NCBI GenBank assembly: GCA_001986395.2
Contig: MQVO02000018.1
Coordinates: 496,001 to 560,000, forward strand
Reading direction: 5' to 3'
Length of the DNA stretch: 64,000 nt
From: Irpex lacteus
Taxonomy: Eukaryota; Basidiomycota; Agaricomycetes; Polyporales; Irpicaceae
Shown here: positions 1-14,400 of the stretch, piece by piece
Layout: every line of letters begins with the position of its first letter
How positions within the stretch are numbered: position 1 is the first letter of the stretch
Notes under the pieces: generated by a model
What the model was told of the DNA's origin: nothing
The model's input: the letters and a program-made list of their open reading frames with translations, nothing else
Database searches by the model: none
Program-made: the position numbers and the translations under genes

Positions 1-435
1 GGAACAAAGCCCATCAAAAATGCATTACGTTTTCGGGCTGTCGGATCAGGGAATGCCCGTGGTGTAATAAGTAAAAGCGTTTATTTGCCTCTTGAGGATA
101 TCCGGCTTATGTAATGTGAGAGCGCTCCGCAAATTAACGCTAGAGCCTTACTGGCAGACCAGGGCAGACCTCCGAGTCAGCCTGAGTGTCGACCGTGATC
201 ATCGTGCCGCATAGAAGTGGTACGTTCTGTCCACAATTGAGACTTATGTCCGCTTATCGTCACATACATCTATATACATAATCTAAAACGGTATTTCAGT
301 CATAGTGACTCTACCGCAAGTATACCTGAGCGGATGCTCTGACAGAGGACACTGAACTCAACAGAGCCTGAAGTTCGTAACACGTCGGTGAGCTGATCCC
401 CACTCTTCGAATTTCATGCAAGGCCGACACTTATC
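1..435. other. Intergenic, no gene seen
   Basis: No reading frame with coding character or conserved motif was found on either strand. It is presumably the 5' flank of the LYR-motif gene and possibly the end of a gene lying outside the window. Confidence 0.5.
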
Positions 436-1078
436 ATGATTAATTCTGAACCCTCTATGACTTTAGCTATGCTTTCACGTCCAGCTTTGCCAGCGGATTT
501 CAAAAGCGTCTACCGGCTGTTTCTGAGGGCCAGCGCGAGTGCGACTCTTCACTCCGGCCGTGGCACGAGAACCCTTCGACAGCACTGGAGGCCAGTGTTC
601 GAGGAGGCAGCAATCAAGCTTTGTAGACTTTATGATCCTAGCTGCCAAGAAGAGCATCCTCAGCTGCGAGGCTGGATGAATGACTGGGACCGGAAAAGTG
701 AGTTTGCGAGGAAATCGAATCTGACGGCTAGTGACTGTTCCTTGATTAGTCGACGGTACCTTATCCTTATTGTACAACTCTTCGCATAACCGTGGCCTAG
801 CGAACCGACTCACACGGAACCTTTCACTGCTTCACGTCAACGTTAATAGAACCCCGACAGCGCATTGGAAACCCAATGGCCCGCCGGACGATCCAAGGTA
901 TCAAGTGCCCGAGCCCGCAAAATCAGAGAAGCCCAAGGCGGCGGTTCAGCGTAGACGTGATGATCTCGAGAAACAAACCTGGAACGCTCTCGGCGAAGTC
1001 ATCAGAATGGCGGAGAATACAAACGAAGTGTCCTTGGGTCGTATCGTCAAGAATCTGAGAGAAATAGCACGCAGGTAA
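436..1078 (+). CDS. LYR-motif mitochondrial protein
   Basis: Two exons, 436-697 and 750-1078, joined across a 52-nt GT-AG intron, give a 196-residue protein. Near residues 20-35 there is a YRLFLR stretch, the LYR motif with a following basic helix. LYR proteins are small mitochondrial matrix adaptors that bind acyl carrier protein and help assemble respiratory complexes or Fe-S clusters; that role comes from the family. The C-terminal half is helical and basic (residues RRRDDLEKQTW, then NLREIARR), like fungal LYR proteins with a long tail. An in-frame ATG at 457 is an alternative start. The stop codon TAA lies inside a good donor-like CAG/GTAAGA, so a further 3' exon cannot be excluded. The exact subfamily was not determined. 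Confidence 0.72.
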
Positions 1079-1858
1079 GAGATGACCCTGATCCGCACAT
1101 TGACACAACATGCGTTGATAGCCCTTCCAGCGTGCCATAACATCTGTGGCTACACTTCTCCACTTCATAAGCCATCGGATAGGTCGGCCAGTGGAGGCAG
1201 TGTCCTATTGCATCGATATGACTTTCCGTTGCTACGAGCTTGAAAGATGCCTGTTGCGTATTGCGGCATGCTTGATGGCGCGCAGAACGTGATGTCAGTA
1301 GCATGCTCTAGATACATGCTGCTTCCTGCCCTCGGGTGACTCTGGGAAAGATGTTGGAGATACATGTCAACTTCATAATGATATGTGATGGATCGTTTTC
1401 CGCTTTCTACCATCATCATTGACCTTCGTGACATGTCTCCGATCACGTGATGACCTTATCTGCCCACAGGTCTACCGTTCCAAGGGCACGTAGTCTTCTG
1501 TGCTCGCAAGGTACATCGTACGCTTGTTAGCTCGTTGCTGAAACCGACGTGAGCGCGCCGCCGCCACGCCATCCCAGAATCATCGCCGCTCTGTCGCGGA
1601 CACACTGTTTGGCATACGGACGTCAAAACATTGGCACAATGACGGCGCTAGAAGTCTAAGGGTGGATACTTATGGACGAACATACCTACGTAGCGACGTC
1701 GATCATTCGATTGATAGGTGTGTAACCGTTCTCCCTCTCCATATTTCTAAAGCCTTAGGGGCAAATAGCCACGCTTGTGCCCTCTAGCCACCCGACCCCC
1801 ATTTCGTTCTTTTCTTTCACCTTTTCTTCATTTTTTCATCTTCGTTGTCTTCTTCGCT
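1079..1858. other. Intergenic, no gene seen
   Basis: About 780 bases without a supported gene. Short antisense frames here show no recognisable domain. The last 100 bases are pyrimidine-rich on the plus strand, as is usual just before fungal start codons, and probably hold the promoter of the gene starting at 1859. Confidence 0.5.
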
Positions 1859-3184
1859 ATGGCCCCTTCTGCAATCGTCAAACACCGTTTTCAAAACTCT
1901 CTAGACATGATCGCCGCGCGATCTCTGCGCACTACTGACCGTTCCCTCCAGTCTGGAACTGGCAATGCCTGGTGCATCATGGACTCGCCTACTCTAGGGA
2001 AGATGCCGACCGGCCCAGGCAGGGCAGATGCATCCCTTAGGCTGGAGGAGTCTACAATGGCAACTGGTTCGAGGCTGGTCAGTTTATTCTTGGGCTTTTC
2101 TGCATACCGTGTGCCTCTGACCTTGTAGTCAGACCAGTCAGGCTGTTTCCGTTGCACCGTTGAACGTGCGGAGGAACGTCAAGAAGATTCGTCGAAGAGG
2201 ACTCGTCAGCGGCGTACATCTCGACTTGCCGCCGTCCCCAATGCCGACACCTTCTCCGCCCCAGACATCGATCACTTTCACTGCTGAGTGGGATTGGAAC
2301 GAGAAGTCATTTGTTTTTACCTCCTTCGATTCGTCGTGCCCTCTTGCTCCTACAACCACCCATTTTACACGGGACATGGCCTCCATTCCTGTGAATGTCG
2401 ACGATGACTATTTCTCGCACAGCCCTGCTCTCTCTACCCCATCTGTCTACTCGGTGTCTATTTCAAGCCCTCACCATCCAAGCCTATCTGCCATTGAGAC
2501 GGAATGGGATGACAGAAGTGTCACATCCAGTATTGCATCGCGGCCCATGCCGTCTCCGGATAGCGCCAGCAGCTCCCCTTGTACGCCTGTTTCAGAGATC
2601 TTTGACGACGACTCGTTTTACACGCATGGTCGCAAGCTTTCACAGTCAACAGTGGCATCATCCGTAGATGACCTGTCCGAGGGCATCTCGGAAACTCAGT
2701 CCAAGACTCAAGACGCTCTCGACGAGTTCATAGAAGAACTAAATGGCTCCGCAGTGCCCAATGTCATTGATGATCGAACTGTTGATTCTGTTCGCAGCAG
2801 AAAGCCTCGCAACCTGTTGTTGCCACCCCTTAGCGCGTATGAGCAGTTGCTCAACCGCTCAACCGAGCTTGAGATCAAGCCATTATCCATTCGTCGCCCA
2901 GCGTCTGCGAGCCCCATCAGCAGACCTCCCCGTGCTGGTAGACCATTGCCGGACGTCCCGTCTAGTGCCAACTCCACACTCAGTATTTATTCTCCAGATG
3001 TACGTTCTCGATCTGCCAGTCTTTCGTGTCTTGCTAACCTGTTTCATTATAGTCACGGAGTCGTTTCTCACCGGTATCCCCTCTGGACTCTGCGTGGCCC
3101 TCGCGCAGTAATTCCCTACGTCAACAGCTGCAGCTGCAGCTCCGTAGAACGCTTTTCAATGTGCGGCCACAGTCCAAGCGATGA
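1859..3184 (+). CDS. Ser/Pro-rich protein of unknown function
   Basis: Three exons: 1859-2077, 2142-2999 (2133 is an equally in-phase acceptor) and 3053-3184, giving about 402 residues. I do not recognise a family. The N-terminal exon encodes a short basic segment. The middle is rich in Ser, Pro, Thr and Asp with scattered acidic clusters, and so probably disordered. An acidic helix near residues 240-265 is followed by a basic stretch (RSRKPRNLLLPPLSAYEQLL) and a proline-rich segment. The last exon ends in a Gln/Leu/Arg-rich amphipathic tail. The start was chosen as the first ATG after the pyrimidine-rich leader; an upstream in-frame start at 1775 would add a hydrophobic leader that overlaps that tract and is less likely. 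All three exon joins keep frame, which supports a real gene. Confidence 0.6.
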
Positions 3185-3824
3185 GAAGTACCTCTGCGAC
3201 TGATGGATCTTAGAGTGCATTGGACACTTCTTGACGACATTCACGACTATTTATGTGTATTTTTCGCTTTGCGTGTTCTAAAGTATTTTCGTTCTTGGCC
3301 AGCTATGCTAGCTAATTTGCCTTCTCTTGCCATTCGTTCTTTAGCAATATGTTGTATTATTAGTTTGCCGGCAGTAGGGCACCCGGCCAATCATACAGAG
3401 CATTCTAGCTCAGTACTTCAACATTGAACGCCAAAAGCCGTATGCTACCTGACTTGCACTTCTACTAATACTAAGTCGAAGTACTCGACTGTCAGTGATT
3501 TGCAGTAGACTCGTCAAACTAAGCAGCGCAATCGATCAAGGCGGGTAATAACTCTCAAGGACCCTACCGCAGCTATAACAGCTATGTTGCCGACCTCAAG
3601 AGGACGATCACAAGCCTGAGGGAGAAGAGCGAACATTGCCCTAATAGGCATTCTATACTGGGTCACTGCATGTCATCGGGCGCCTTTCACTTGACATAGC
3701 TCAGGCTGCCGCAGTGCACAGCATCTACTGCGCTTCTTCAAGTACCACGATCTCAGTTTTCTGACACCCTAAATTACACCACATATCGCCTTGTTTACAA
3801 ACCGCGATACGTTATCGCAGAATA
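3185..3824. other. Intergenic, no gene seen
   Basis: A 74-codon open frame at 3203-3427 directly follows the upstream stop and is AT-rich and hydrophobic; it looks like 3' untranslated sequence. Nothing else in the interval is supported. Confidence 0.5.
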
Positions 3825-5247
3825 ATGGCTGAAGGCATGCGATATAATGTGTTGGACGTATTGGCCAAGGCATCGGAATGGTCCGAGAGCAACGAAAAGG
3901 CAACACGACTTCTTGGCAGAGTACTACTTCTACTGAATGCTTTTCATTTTCACAGGCACTCTTAGAGCCTTACACGCATATTAGCTCAGTTCCTGGGAAG
4001 GACATTCGTGGCCAAATGATTGCTGCTTTCAACGCGTGGCTGCAAGTACCAGAAGACAAATTAATCACAATATCCCGCGTAATCAGCATGTTGCACAATG
4101 CTAGTCTTCTGTACGTTCATCACTACGGATGGTTACCCAGCTTACCTATCATTGTAGTGTGGATGACATCGAAGATGATGCCCAGCTGCGCCGAGGCGTT
4201 CCAGGTCAGTTACGAAATGAAAATATGCATGTGAAATGGCTGAAGTCGTATAGTATCACACAAGATATATGGCATACCACAGACGATCAACTCTGCAAAC
4301 TATGCATACTTTCTTGCTTACCAGCAACTCTTTGCTCTGCGGGCTGATGTCGAAACTATGGTGGTTCAGCCCGAATCGGTTAAACGGGTGATCGAGCATA
4401 CTGAAATGGATAAGATTGTAACAGGTGGGTCGAAGGTGTTCAGTTCGACTTCTACGGTGATGTTCTGACGTTAAACAGAGGAACTGTTATCACTTCATCG
4501 GGGACAAGGCCTGGAGCTACTGTGGCGAGATTCTCTACAGTGTCCTACCGAAGAAGAGTATATCGCAATGGTCAACAACAGTAAGCCAACTCGTTCAAGT
4601 ATTCTACTGCGTACTCCTTTTTGATCCGTATGATAGAGACCGGAGGTTTGTTTCGTGTGGCAGTAAAGCTCATGATGGCTTGCGCAACGACAAATATTGA
4701 CGTGTGAGTCTCCAAGAAGACTTACAGCCACGAATGTGTATTAAGATGTCTTGATAGCGACTACGTGCCTCTGGTTAATCTATTTGGAGTATACTTTCAG
4801 ATCAGAGACGATTATATGAATCTCCAAAGCACAGAAGTAAGTAATTTAGTTTCCTTGACCAGGATTCCCGGATCACGTAAATTGGTTCCACAGTATACGT
4901 CCAACAAAGGTTTTGCAGAAGATCTCACCGAAGGAAAATTCTCGTTTCCCGTCGTGCATGGCATACGTTCAGATCCTTCTAGCAGGCAGATTCTCAGTAC
5001 GAATTATCAAGTGATTCGTCCTAGAAACACAACGCTCACACCATCTATAGACGTGCTACAGAAACGTCCAACGACACCGACACTAAAGAAACATACAATC
5101 AATTATCTGCGAGATCATACCCAGTCCTTCGCTTACACTCGCTCCGTTATGTCAACTCTGGAGAAACAAGTATATGATGAAATCCATAGGCTCGGAGGCA
5201 ATCATGGTCTTGAACAGATCATGAAAGCATTGCACGTCAGTGACTAG
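3825..5247 (+). CDS. Geranylgeranyl diphosphate synthase
   Basis: A class I trans-prenyltransferase that elongates allylic diphosphates with isopentenyl diphosphate to C20 for protein prenylation and terpenoids. Nine exons (3825-3920, 3956-4110, 4158-4204, 4254-4424, 4479-4580, 4637-4703, 4758-4836, 4894-4996, 5051-5247) give 338 residues, the usual fungal length. The first aspartate-rich motif DDIEDD is near residues 85-90, followed by the conserved RRG; the second, DDYMN, is near 230-234. [14 protein letters not shown], and [12 protein letters not shown] are also typical. The first join is the weakest: it needs a 35-nt intron, short even for basidiomycetes, although the flanking SNEK and ALLEPY match the family. 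The gene is followed by convergent GCN1. Confidence 0.9.
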
Positions 5248-5452
5248 TGATTGAGGTTCGAAGCTTGCGGATGGATACTATATGGGCGGTCCGAAGATCG
5301 TACGTATGCTCGTATCTTTAGCTCCTTGATTTCATTGCGATGGTATGATGGTATAACAAGGCACGTAATGCTCGAGCTGGTATGTATAACTGCTACATAG
5401 CGATGGTAAAGGTTGGAGTAAAATTACAATGTCAAAGTATGGTTTGAGAACA

Positions 5453-8400
5453 CTAAAGAAGGACTTTAATCAGCTCCTTTGCCTCCCGCGCCGGGCGAGA
5501 GATTGTTGGCTTTTCGTTAGCTATACTCTCGGTAATCTTCTGCGTTATACTTGGTAGCACGGATAATTGCACGAACACGTTCGGAATGTCATGTTCATCT
5601 TCGTGGAGCGTAAGAGTAGCGAGTATGCAATGAGATGAAACGGGCGAGGCGGGAGTGCCACCCAGCAGATAATTCCTAAAATGGGGTCAGATTAAGGTTA
5701 GGAATCTGAGGTGAGGACACGTACTGTACGATGGGCTTGACAAGATCAGGGAAGATCGATAACGACGCAAATAAGGCACCTATAGCTTGGACATAGCTGT
5801 CCTCGTGACCTTCTTTGAAAGCGTCCGCTACCAGCTCTACGCAAGATTCTCTCGCTTTCTCCCCGACGTTAGTCTTCGCATTTTGAACCACGTAAGCCAA
5901 ACCAAGCACCAGACTGCTGGCAATTGCGTCCTCGTTACTTTTCGCTCCGGTAATGAGCTCGGTGACTACGGGATCCACTCTGGGCTGGTTCTTCATGAGG
6001 ATGCCCAGGGCCTGTGCCGCCTTGAGCCGAACTGCCAGGCTAGATGGGTCACTCGCTGACTTCACAAATGTTCGCTGAAGCTGAGGGAAGAACGGCTTGA
6101 CAAACAGAGGGATTCGCTGTAGCATGACCGCAAGAGCCTGCAATATTGCGACCTTGACGCCTGGTGGGTAGGTAGCTGCCTGAGTCGCCACACGGATGAG
6201 AGGACCAGTGAATGGGACGACGAAGGGCTTGATAGCGCTCTCTTCTGTGCGCTCGACAAGATCTGCGATAGCATAGGCAGCTTGTTCACGTTGTTCGTTA
6301 CTTCCTGTGGTAAGGCCAGCGATGATGATGGGAACGGTGGGAGCGACTCCCTTCGGTAGACTGAAGCCAGGTACAGGTCGCCCCGGTGCTCCAGTACCCT
6401 CAATAGTACGGCGGAGAGTGACAACAAGTGGCTCGAGCTCATCTTTGGGAATTGACTTGACGAATGCATCCAGCGCGTGCAAGGCAGCCGTGTGCACTGC
6501 AACCTGAGGGTCATCAAGAAGAGAGATGAACTGTCTGATCCAGTCCACTCGATAAAGAGACGTATCGAGTTCTGTGACTTCGCTGAAGATTGCGGCAATG
6601 TTGCAGGCATTTACACGGCGTTCGACACTATCGCTCTTGGCCCTAATATGATGATCAACGTCAGCAACAGACCGGTTTGGTAATAGTCTACACTCACCAT
6701 CCGAGGAGGAGTAACATGAGCGTGTTCAAACCCTCTGCGTCGCAGATAGATTCTAGAAGCGCATGTAGAGCTTCGTCGACCGCTGCATGAAGCTCTTCGT
6801 CTTCATCAAGGGGTTGCGTCTCCATAACCTTGACAAGAGCATTGAGGATCACGGTCAAGCGTTTACTCAACGCGGTACCGGCCACAGAAACCAACGATGC
6901 AAGTGCCCGAGCATTGAATACGGTCATAGGGATAGCCGTAAGCGTGGGGATGAGGACCGGGAATACCGTTGAAGCTCGAACCTAAGGACTTGTTAAGGAC
7001 CAATTCTCTTTCATGCACTGATGAGTTACTCACACTCATAACCTCGCGAAGGGCTTGCAGAGCAGTGCCAGAGCTCTGGCCAGGCTGGCGGAGGGCCTCC
7101 AATAACGTCGGTATTGTCTGATCGATGGCTTTGGCACCAATATGTTCTTGCAAAACATCGAACGCCTGAGCAGCAGCAGAACGAACCACGTCCTCGTCGT
7201 CTACTAACGACATTCGGACCATTGTGATAATTTCGTCCTCCTGAGCGTCTCGTTGAGTGTCCGAGGTGTTTTGCCTAATAATGAGGACAGTCAACAATCA
7301 GTGCACAAGCTCTCGGTTGCGACACTTACATGAGCTCGGATAACGTCAAACAAACTCCAGCCCGCACCCGGGCATCTGGAGAAGTCGACTTGCTACGGAG
7401 AATTGCAACGACTTCGGCGAGAATCTTGTCACCCGATTTACGGCACAACTCAGCCGTTGTTCGAGCAGCAGTCTGTAGAGAGCTCAATACCCAGACTCGG
7501 AGAAATAAAGTGATCTCCATACCTCCTGTTGGTCAGCTTCATCATTCGAGAGAAGATCGATGATTTGGCTGATGAGCTGTGGTAATATCTCTCTGACTGT
7601 GAAAGAACAGTCGGTAAACGAAAACGGGGAGGAAAGTTGGTGACAATACCTGTTCTCGGTGTGTTATATACCAAAGCTTTCCAGATATGACCGGCTGACT
7701 GGCGCACGACATTGACAGCATCTTGTCTCGTAAGATACAGGGCTGAAAGGATCCTATCGCGGCGTTCTGCGCCAAGGATTTCGACCAGTGCACGCTTGGA
7801 TGTTTCGGCGAGTGCGGTGTCCTCTGCCTCCTCTTCCTCTTCGATCTCCGCCTTTCCGCTAATACCGGAGACCTTGAACAATAGCTCCCCAACCAACGTG
7901 ATTGAAGATTGCTGAGGTGTTCGGTGTTAGAAAGCAGAAAGTACTCGTTGAGAGTGTACACTCACTCGGATACGCCATCCAGGATCAAACATACCACGCT
8001 CCAATTCAGGAAGCAATAAGTCGATAGCTTTGGTTGAGTAATTGGTGACTATCATGCGACCAGCACGCATTGCAGCTTCCCTAACATAGTCTTCAACATC
8101 CGCCAGGCCGTTCAGAATGGGGCTGATGATCTTCGGGAGATGTGGGGCGAAGCGTGTTCCGAATGTTGCGGGAAGGAAGACAAGCAACGACATGAAGCCT
8201 TCACGTACTGTGCTTCGTGGAGACTGAGCGTTGGCGATGATATCAGGGAGTAGGCCTTCCATGCGCTCCATCCCGAGACCAGCAAGTACTTCACTGAGAC
8301 CTTGAGCGGCACCTTGCCTGTCAACACCTGAGGTATCTGTCTTCAAAGTGCGAAGCAAGTTGGGTACCAGGTCAGGGAAATGGACTTCTCCAAGCCGTTC

Positions 8401-11400
8401 TACCAAAGTGCCCAGGGACTTAGCAGCTGTCGCGCGAGCTTCCGGTACCGGGTCAACGAGCACAACGTGCACCAGAGGGAGGAGTTCGGACAGGTAAGGG
8501 ACGAAGTCCTTGGTATCGGTAAGGGAGGCAAGGTTGCCTACGATCTGAGCTGCCTTCTTCTTTGTGTCTGCGCTTCGTTCTCTGAGGCCTCTTTCGATAA
8601 TAGGGACGACCTAGAGTGCGATGAGCAAAATATGGGCGCGATGAAGTGGGTACCTACCAAAGCCAGCGATGAATGATCGATTTGGTGCATGAACGACGTT
8701 TTCAATAATGACGTCAAAGCATTCTGGGTCTTGGCCGGGTCAACCATGGCCTTCAGGAAGATGGGCACCAAAGACTGGATTTCGGGATTGCTGATCACTT
8801 CACCGAATTGTTTGAGACTCTTGTTGGCAGCGGCCCTGACTTGGGCGTGGGAGTCGGTGAGCACTTCTGTGAGCTGAGGTATCACAACTGGCAACGACTG
8901 CGACAGTTGCTTGGGAGCACAATACGCCATCATGCCGAGAAGTTCAATAGATCCTTTCTTCGACCGCCATTGTTTATCGTCTAAGCCAGAAAGGAGTGAT
9001 GGTGTGATAGTCTTAACACCGAAGCCAGAGAGATTGCCCATAATCACCCTCGCAGCATCATGCGTGGCTTCCCGAACATCGGCGGTGGAATCTCCAAAGG
9101 ACGTCAGCAACAGGGGTAAGATGTGTATGACATAGGGCTCGAACAAGCGGCCCAATACGTTCGAGAGTGTCTCGAATGCAAACATAGCTCCTTGTCTCGG
9201 TTCGAAACGCTTTTTGTCCTCGGTGGCAGCGCGCAGTCGGTCGATGATTTTGAAGTCCTTCATGGAGGAGATGCCGGCGCCCTTGACTACACCGGCGAGG
9301 CCGTAAGCAGCGCCTCTACGAGCCGCATACTTTTCTCCATTCTGCAGTTGGTCGAATAGTCGATCAATAAGATCACCAGACGACGTTCCGATAGTACGAA
9401 TCAAGGGAGCTAAACAGTCGGAAACTGCAATCTGCACTTGCTCCGCCGGAGTACTCAAAGCTTCGATCAAACGTTCCACAATTTGGGCCACTCGAGCGTC
9501 CTTGGGGTCCAAATGTTTGGCGACGCGGCCGAACAGAATAACGACAGCCTCCTTAATGTAATCCGACGTCTCATCAGCTGGGTCAACACGAGCGAGGTAG
9601 TGCTCGAATATCGCGATGAGTTCAGCTAGTCGGATTGAGCCATGGAGGTCGATGACAGCTGTTCCTGCCTGAAGCATTCCTCGTCTCACATCTGCATGGC
9701 GGTCACCTAAGGCTTGATCGTTGATCAGGAACTGGAAGAACGGCTCTATGTCTGCTTCGGTGAAGAAGGGCGCCAGAAGCTCGAATGTCCGTGCGAGAGC
9801 TGTACGCGTAGGCCAAGGGTCCGCACGATCAATGCTTGAGGCAATCACCATGCCCTACAAGTAAGGCTCAGAGTTTTAGCGTCATCAGAACAACACAATA
9901 TCCTCACTCACATATTGGTCGAACTCCGGGGCCAAGACTTTTGCCTGTGGTATGTCAGCACCCAGGCTGCAATCAATACTTCATACACATACCTTCTCGC
10001 GATATATCTCCTCTAACGTCGAAAGCGTTGCACCCACCGTCTTGGGCCAGTGCTCGGTAGCGTCTGCAAGAGCAGTAGCAGTGCTGTTTCTGACATACGA
10101 ATTCTCGTGTTCTGCAGAAAATGAGTCGAAGAAAGATGAATGTCAACGTGAACCATACCTAAGAAAGGTGCCAGGTCGTTCAGATACGTCTCCGGAACGT
10201 CAAGTCCGTTGTCTTCCCATAGATGATTCGCTAGTCGGGCATTTTGCTCGTCGTTATCATGACAGGCAATCCACAATTCTGCTGACCAATCCAGGTCCGT
10301 TAAATCGAAAGGCTGGGTAGCGTGAGTCATAGAACCATGGATAGTGGCAGGCTGCATACCTGGAGCGTCTGCAAGCATGAGTTGCGCACGTAGACTTCTT
10401 GGTTCAATGTGCCGCGCAGAAGAACATTGAGTTCGTTATCACTAGTTGTCTCGTGGATAGCTTGCCCTATGGATATGAGAGCTGAAGAAGCCTCTTTCGA
10501 CAACTTGGGTTGTTGGCGAATGACAAGCAGAAGTGTTTCCAGTGTTTCCTTCCTTGGGAAGGCGGGATTGGAGACTGAGTGGGTCAGCGGGCGTAATCAT
10601 AATTTAGTAAACCCACTTACATTCGCCGCTATGGAAACTGACTATGTCGAGGGCTAAAGCAACTTGTTCGAGAGGATCGTCCTCCTCAGTGAGGCCAATA
10701 CCACCCTGTCGGAGGATCTGCTGAAGTAGTGGGGACAGGTACGCGTATGTCGCCACATCGAAGGTCGACTGTTCTGCCAAGAAACGCAAGCGATGCAAAA
10801 CGCGCAATAACAAGACTAATAGCACATGAGAGAGGGTGGGCGAAAGTCTGAACGTGTTACTACTCACGATTGATGGGTTCTGCTTGCAGTTCATCCGGGA
10901 TGGCAGGTACGCCGAGGCTTCGTAGGGTAGCGATTCCGATCCACTTATTGAAAGAGCCGATCCGGCTTGAACAACATTCTGCCAACCTCTGAAAGCAATA
11001 ATGAGACCTGCTTTTAAGAGAGTTATAACCGATACGCACGACATAGGTGTGGAACGACGAGTCCCCAATCAACGTGATAGCTTTTCCAAACGCGCCGTTC
11101 AAGAGTATATTGACAATTGCGGACAAGTGTAACTGCAGCTCTTGCGATCTTGCAGCGACAATAGCTTCTACATATTGAAGTCCGCGAAGCAGGTTAGCTT
11201 TCACGGATTCTACGTTGCGGCGAATAACAGCTTCCTTCTCGAGCTGCGCTTGAACAAGGGCCTGGTCTTGCTTCGACAGCGTCGATGCACCAGCGTTCTT
11301 CTTCTTCTCAGCGAGGGACTTTCGAACCTCGGCCTCCCACTGAGCATCCTTGTAGCCTTTGCCCTTCTTCTGCGTTTCAACAGGCTTCTTGGCAGCAAGA

Positions 11401-14400
11401 ACTGGACGATAGTCATCAACATCTACACCTTATTTCTGGTAGAATTGGCAAGTTCGACTGACCGTCGATATATGGTGTGGCCTCCGAATGGGCCCATATG
11501 GCTAGATCCTCGTCGGTGAAAGCATCTGCCACTACCGAGCTGACATCCTTTTGGACCTGAGCTAAGAGCTGTGGAATAACCTGTTCTGGGGCCACGAATG
11601 TTAAGGTAGTGATAGTTCGATAACTAGCTTCAACGAATCCGCGGGCGTCGCCCTGTCGATACATGTCAATGCCCGGAAAAGGGTTGATTGGTAGGCTACC
11701 TACCTTCGACGCTTCCAGTACCAGCCTCAGCAGCCGGTCAAGGTGCGCGACGACGAGATCGTGTGGATCAATCCCTATAGCTTGGCATAATTCAATCCAG
11801 GGAATGCGAGACCCAGTGGCTAAAATGATGGGCATATCAGAACCCCGCATCATGGTCATCAGGTGCGAAATGAATACCTAACGAAGGATGATGACTGAGA
11901 ACTGCAAGGTCGATCAATAAATCCTCGCGTGCAGACTGGTCGGTCTCAGCTCCTACACCGCCGCAAGTCAACAAAAATGCACATAATCGAGCGTCGGCCT
12001 TGATCGTCTTTGACGATGCTTCTTCCGCTCCATCGGCTTTCGCAGACGCCTTCGGTTTCAATAGATACGCAGAGAGCGAAGTTGACACTACTGGACCGAT
12101 CAGGCTTGGCACTTGACGAGCGAGTTGCGATAACGAGGTAACAGCTAAACGGCGAGTTTCTACAGAGTTGCTCTGAACAGCAAGATGCAGGAAGACGTTT
12201 CCGAATGCAGCTCTATAGACCATCTGTGAGTCGGTATCTCAAAGGAGGCAAGGAACATCACGTACTGTGCAGCTGCTGACTTCTTCAGCTCGTCCTTGTG
12301 GAACGCGAATACAGCCTCAGCAGAACGAAGAAGCCACTTTTCATCTTGCGGGTCCACAAGCTTCTGGTAAACCTTCTCCCACAGCAAAAACGACGGCTTC
12401 GACCCGGTTGCCAAAAGACCTTGTAAGAGGGGATTGCGTGAAACTAGATCATCTGAAATACATGTTAACCGATCGCCGCCGCTAGAATAGACATCGACAT
12501 ACCGAACTGCCCGCCTCGAAGGACGGGGCCAAGAAGCACAGCTGTAGCAATGTAACCTTCAAGAGGACCTGCAGGTAGCGAAGTAGGGTTGCCCGCGACG
12601 GTCTTGAGATTTGTGTCAAAGCTGGGTAGTATGGCCTTCACCAAAGCCTTTGATGATTCGGATGAGACAGAGTCAAGTTGCCATAGCGCGTTTCCTACTA
12701 GCAAGCAGAACGCACGTCGGATAAGAGGCTTCGAGTCGTTCATGCTTTTAGCTATCAACGTAGTAACTTCAGAAGACAAGGAGGGACCTTCTCGCAAAGA
12801 GTATACCAGATGCGGGGTTGTCGATTCCGCCAAAGCAAGAACAGCGGCCTCGTGAGACTCTTTTGCCAGAAGGGGGCAAACAGACTGTACGAGTGTTGAC
12901 GAGACCTTGGAGCTGGGGATATATATCCGACCATAGTGTACAACACGACGCGATGATCAGCGCCTGAGGTTTTACCAGCCTTGGGCAGACTGAGAATCTC
13001 GTTCAGAGTAAACGTAGCATCCGCGTCGTCTTGAACTTTGTTGATAATCGCGTGAAACAAGTCGGCGGACGATGCTCTTGTAACAGCATTTGACGATCGG
13101 GCGTTGTTAAGACATGGTGTCAGAAGACGGCGGAAAAGCTGGCTGCTCAATGGAGGGGCGTAGGCAGAAAAGAAGCTCGATATCACTACGCAGCCCGTTA
13201 GTGAGTCGATGCCGTGTTTTATTGAGAAACGCCACTGACCACTTAACGATATCTCCGGTGATCTGAGTAAAGCCTTCTCCATGATAGGTAGAACGGTCTT
13301 CTCGAGATCCTCTTCAGTGACTGAGGTATTGATGAAGTCGCGCAGCGAGGTCTATACTCCGTAGTGAATGACTGTGCTGAACTGGGCGGGATATTATTGC
13401 ATACTGTGATGTGTGACCGAACTGGAGATCTTGACATGAGAACAGTATTCCCGTAAAACGATAAGATTTCTGCCTGGTTTCGGAAAATCTTAGCATTCGC
13501 ATTTACTGATGTGACCGTAGATAAACTCACCTTGAGGTCTGTGTCGATAGAAGTGGAAGTAGTGTCCTTGACGTTTTTGAGCCTCAGCTTAACGTCTATG
13601 GCGGTGCCAACCAGGGGAACAGAGGACAGCGGGTTTGACGATGTCTTGCCATTAGCGATGAGAGTTCTTATAACTGTCGGAAGATGTTGCGGATGCTTAG
13701 AAACATTAGAATATGCCTTATTTATTCTCGTAAATATGCGGACGTACAGATCGTAGAGCCCTTCGAGATCTGACAAGTGCACTTTTCTGTACGGATGACT
13801 TAGTCTTGGTCGCGTTATCCAAAAGGAGATCGAGTAGTGTCGCCATTGCAGAGATGAGCAAGGTCCAAGTAGACGTTGAGGTGAACTCCGAGTTGTACTT
13901 CAGGCATGTGGAATATATACCGCATAGCCAACTGAGTAATACTAACATGTCGGTTGAAGGATACGCGCTAATGGTCGAGATATTAGTGAACTACCAACGC
14001 AGCGATATACGGGGACGTACCCTGGCCGTTTAGCGAATAGCCCCGCCTCATGAGATAACCATGCCACAATCTGCTCGGTAACACCAAGCTTGATCTCGTC
14101 CACATCACCTTCTGGTGTACCGCGCAACTCGTCTCGCCTGATTAGTTCTGTCCCGACGAGCTCAACAGCCTCCCTTGACGCGGCGTCAACATATCGAGGG
14201 TACGTCAATGTAAGAAGCCGGAAGATATCCAACGTCTGTGACAAAGTAAGGTCTTCGGTACATTGGGGTTCATATGATGAAGTTACGCCGTAAGAAGTCA
14301 ATCACGTACCTCCGTGCTTTGCTATGAAGAATAACTCCTCTTTTAGGAACTGCTCCCTCACTTTCGTACTGCTGGTCAGCAGCCGCTTTTGTGCGCCCTG

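Noticed and set aside
3203..3427. 74-codon open frame after the Ser/Pro-rich gene
   Set aside because: AT-rich, starts right after the stop, no domain; fits 3' UTR.
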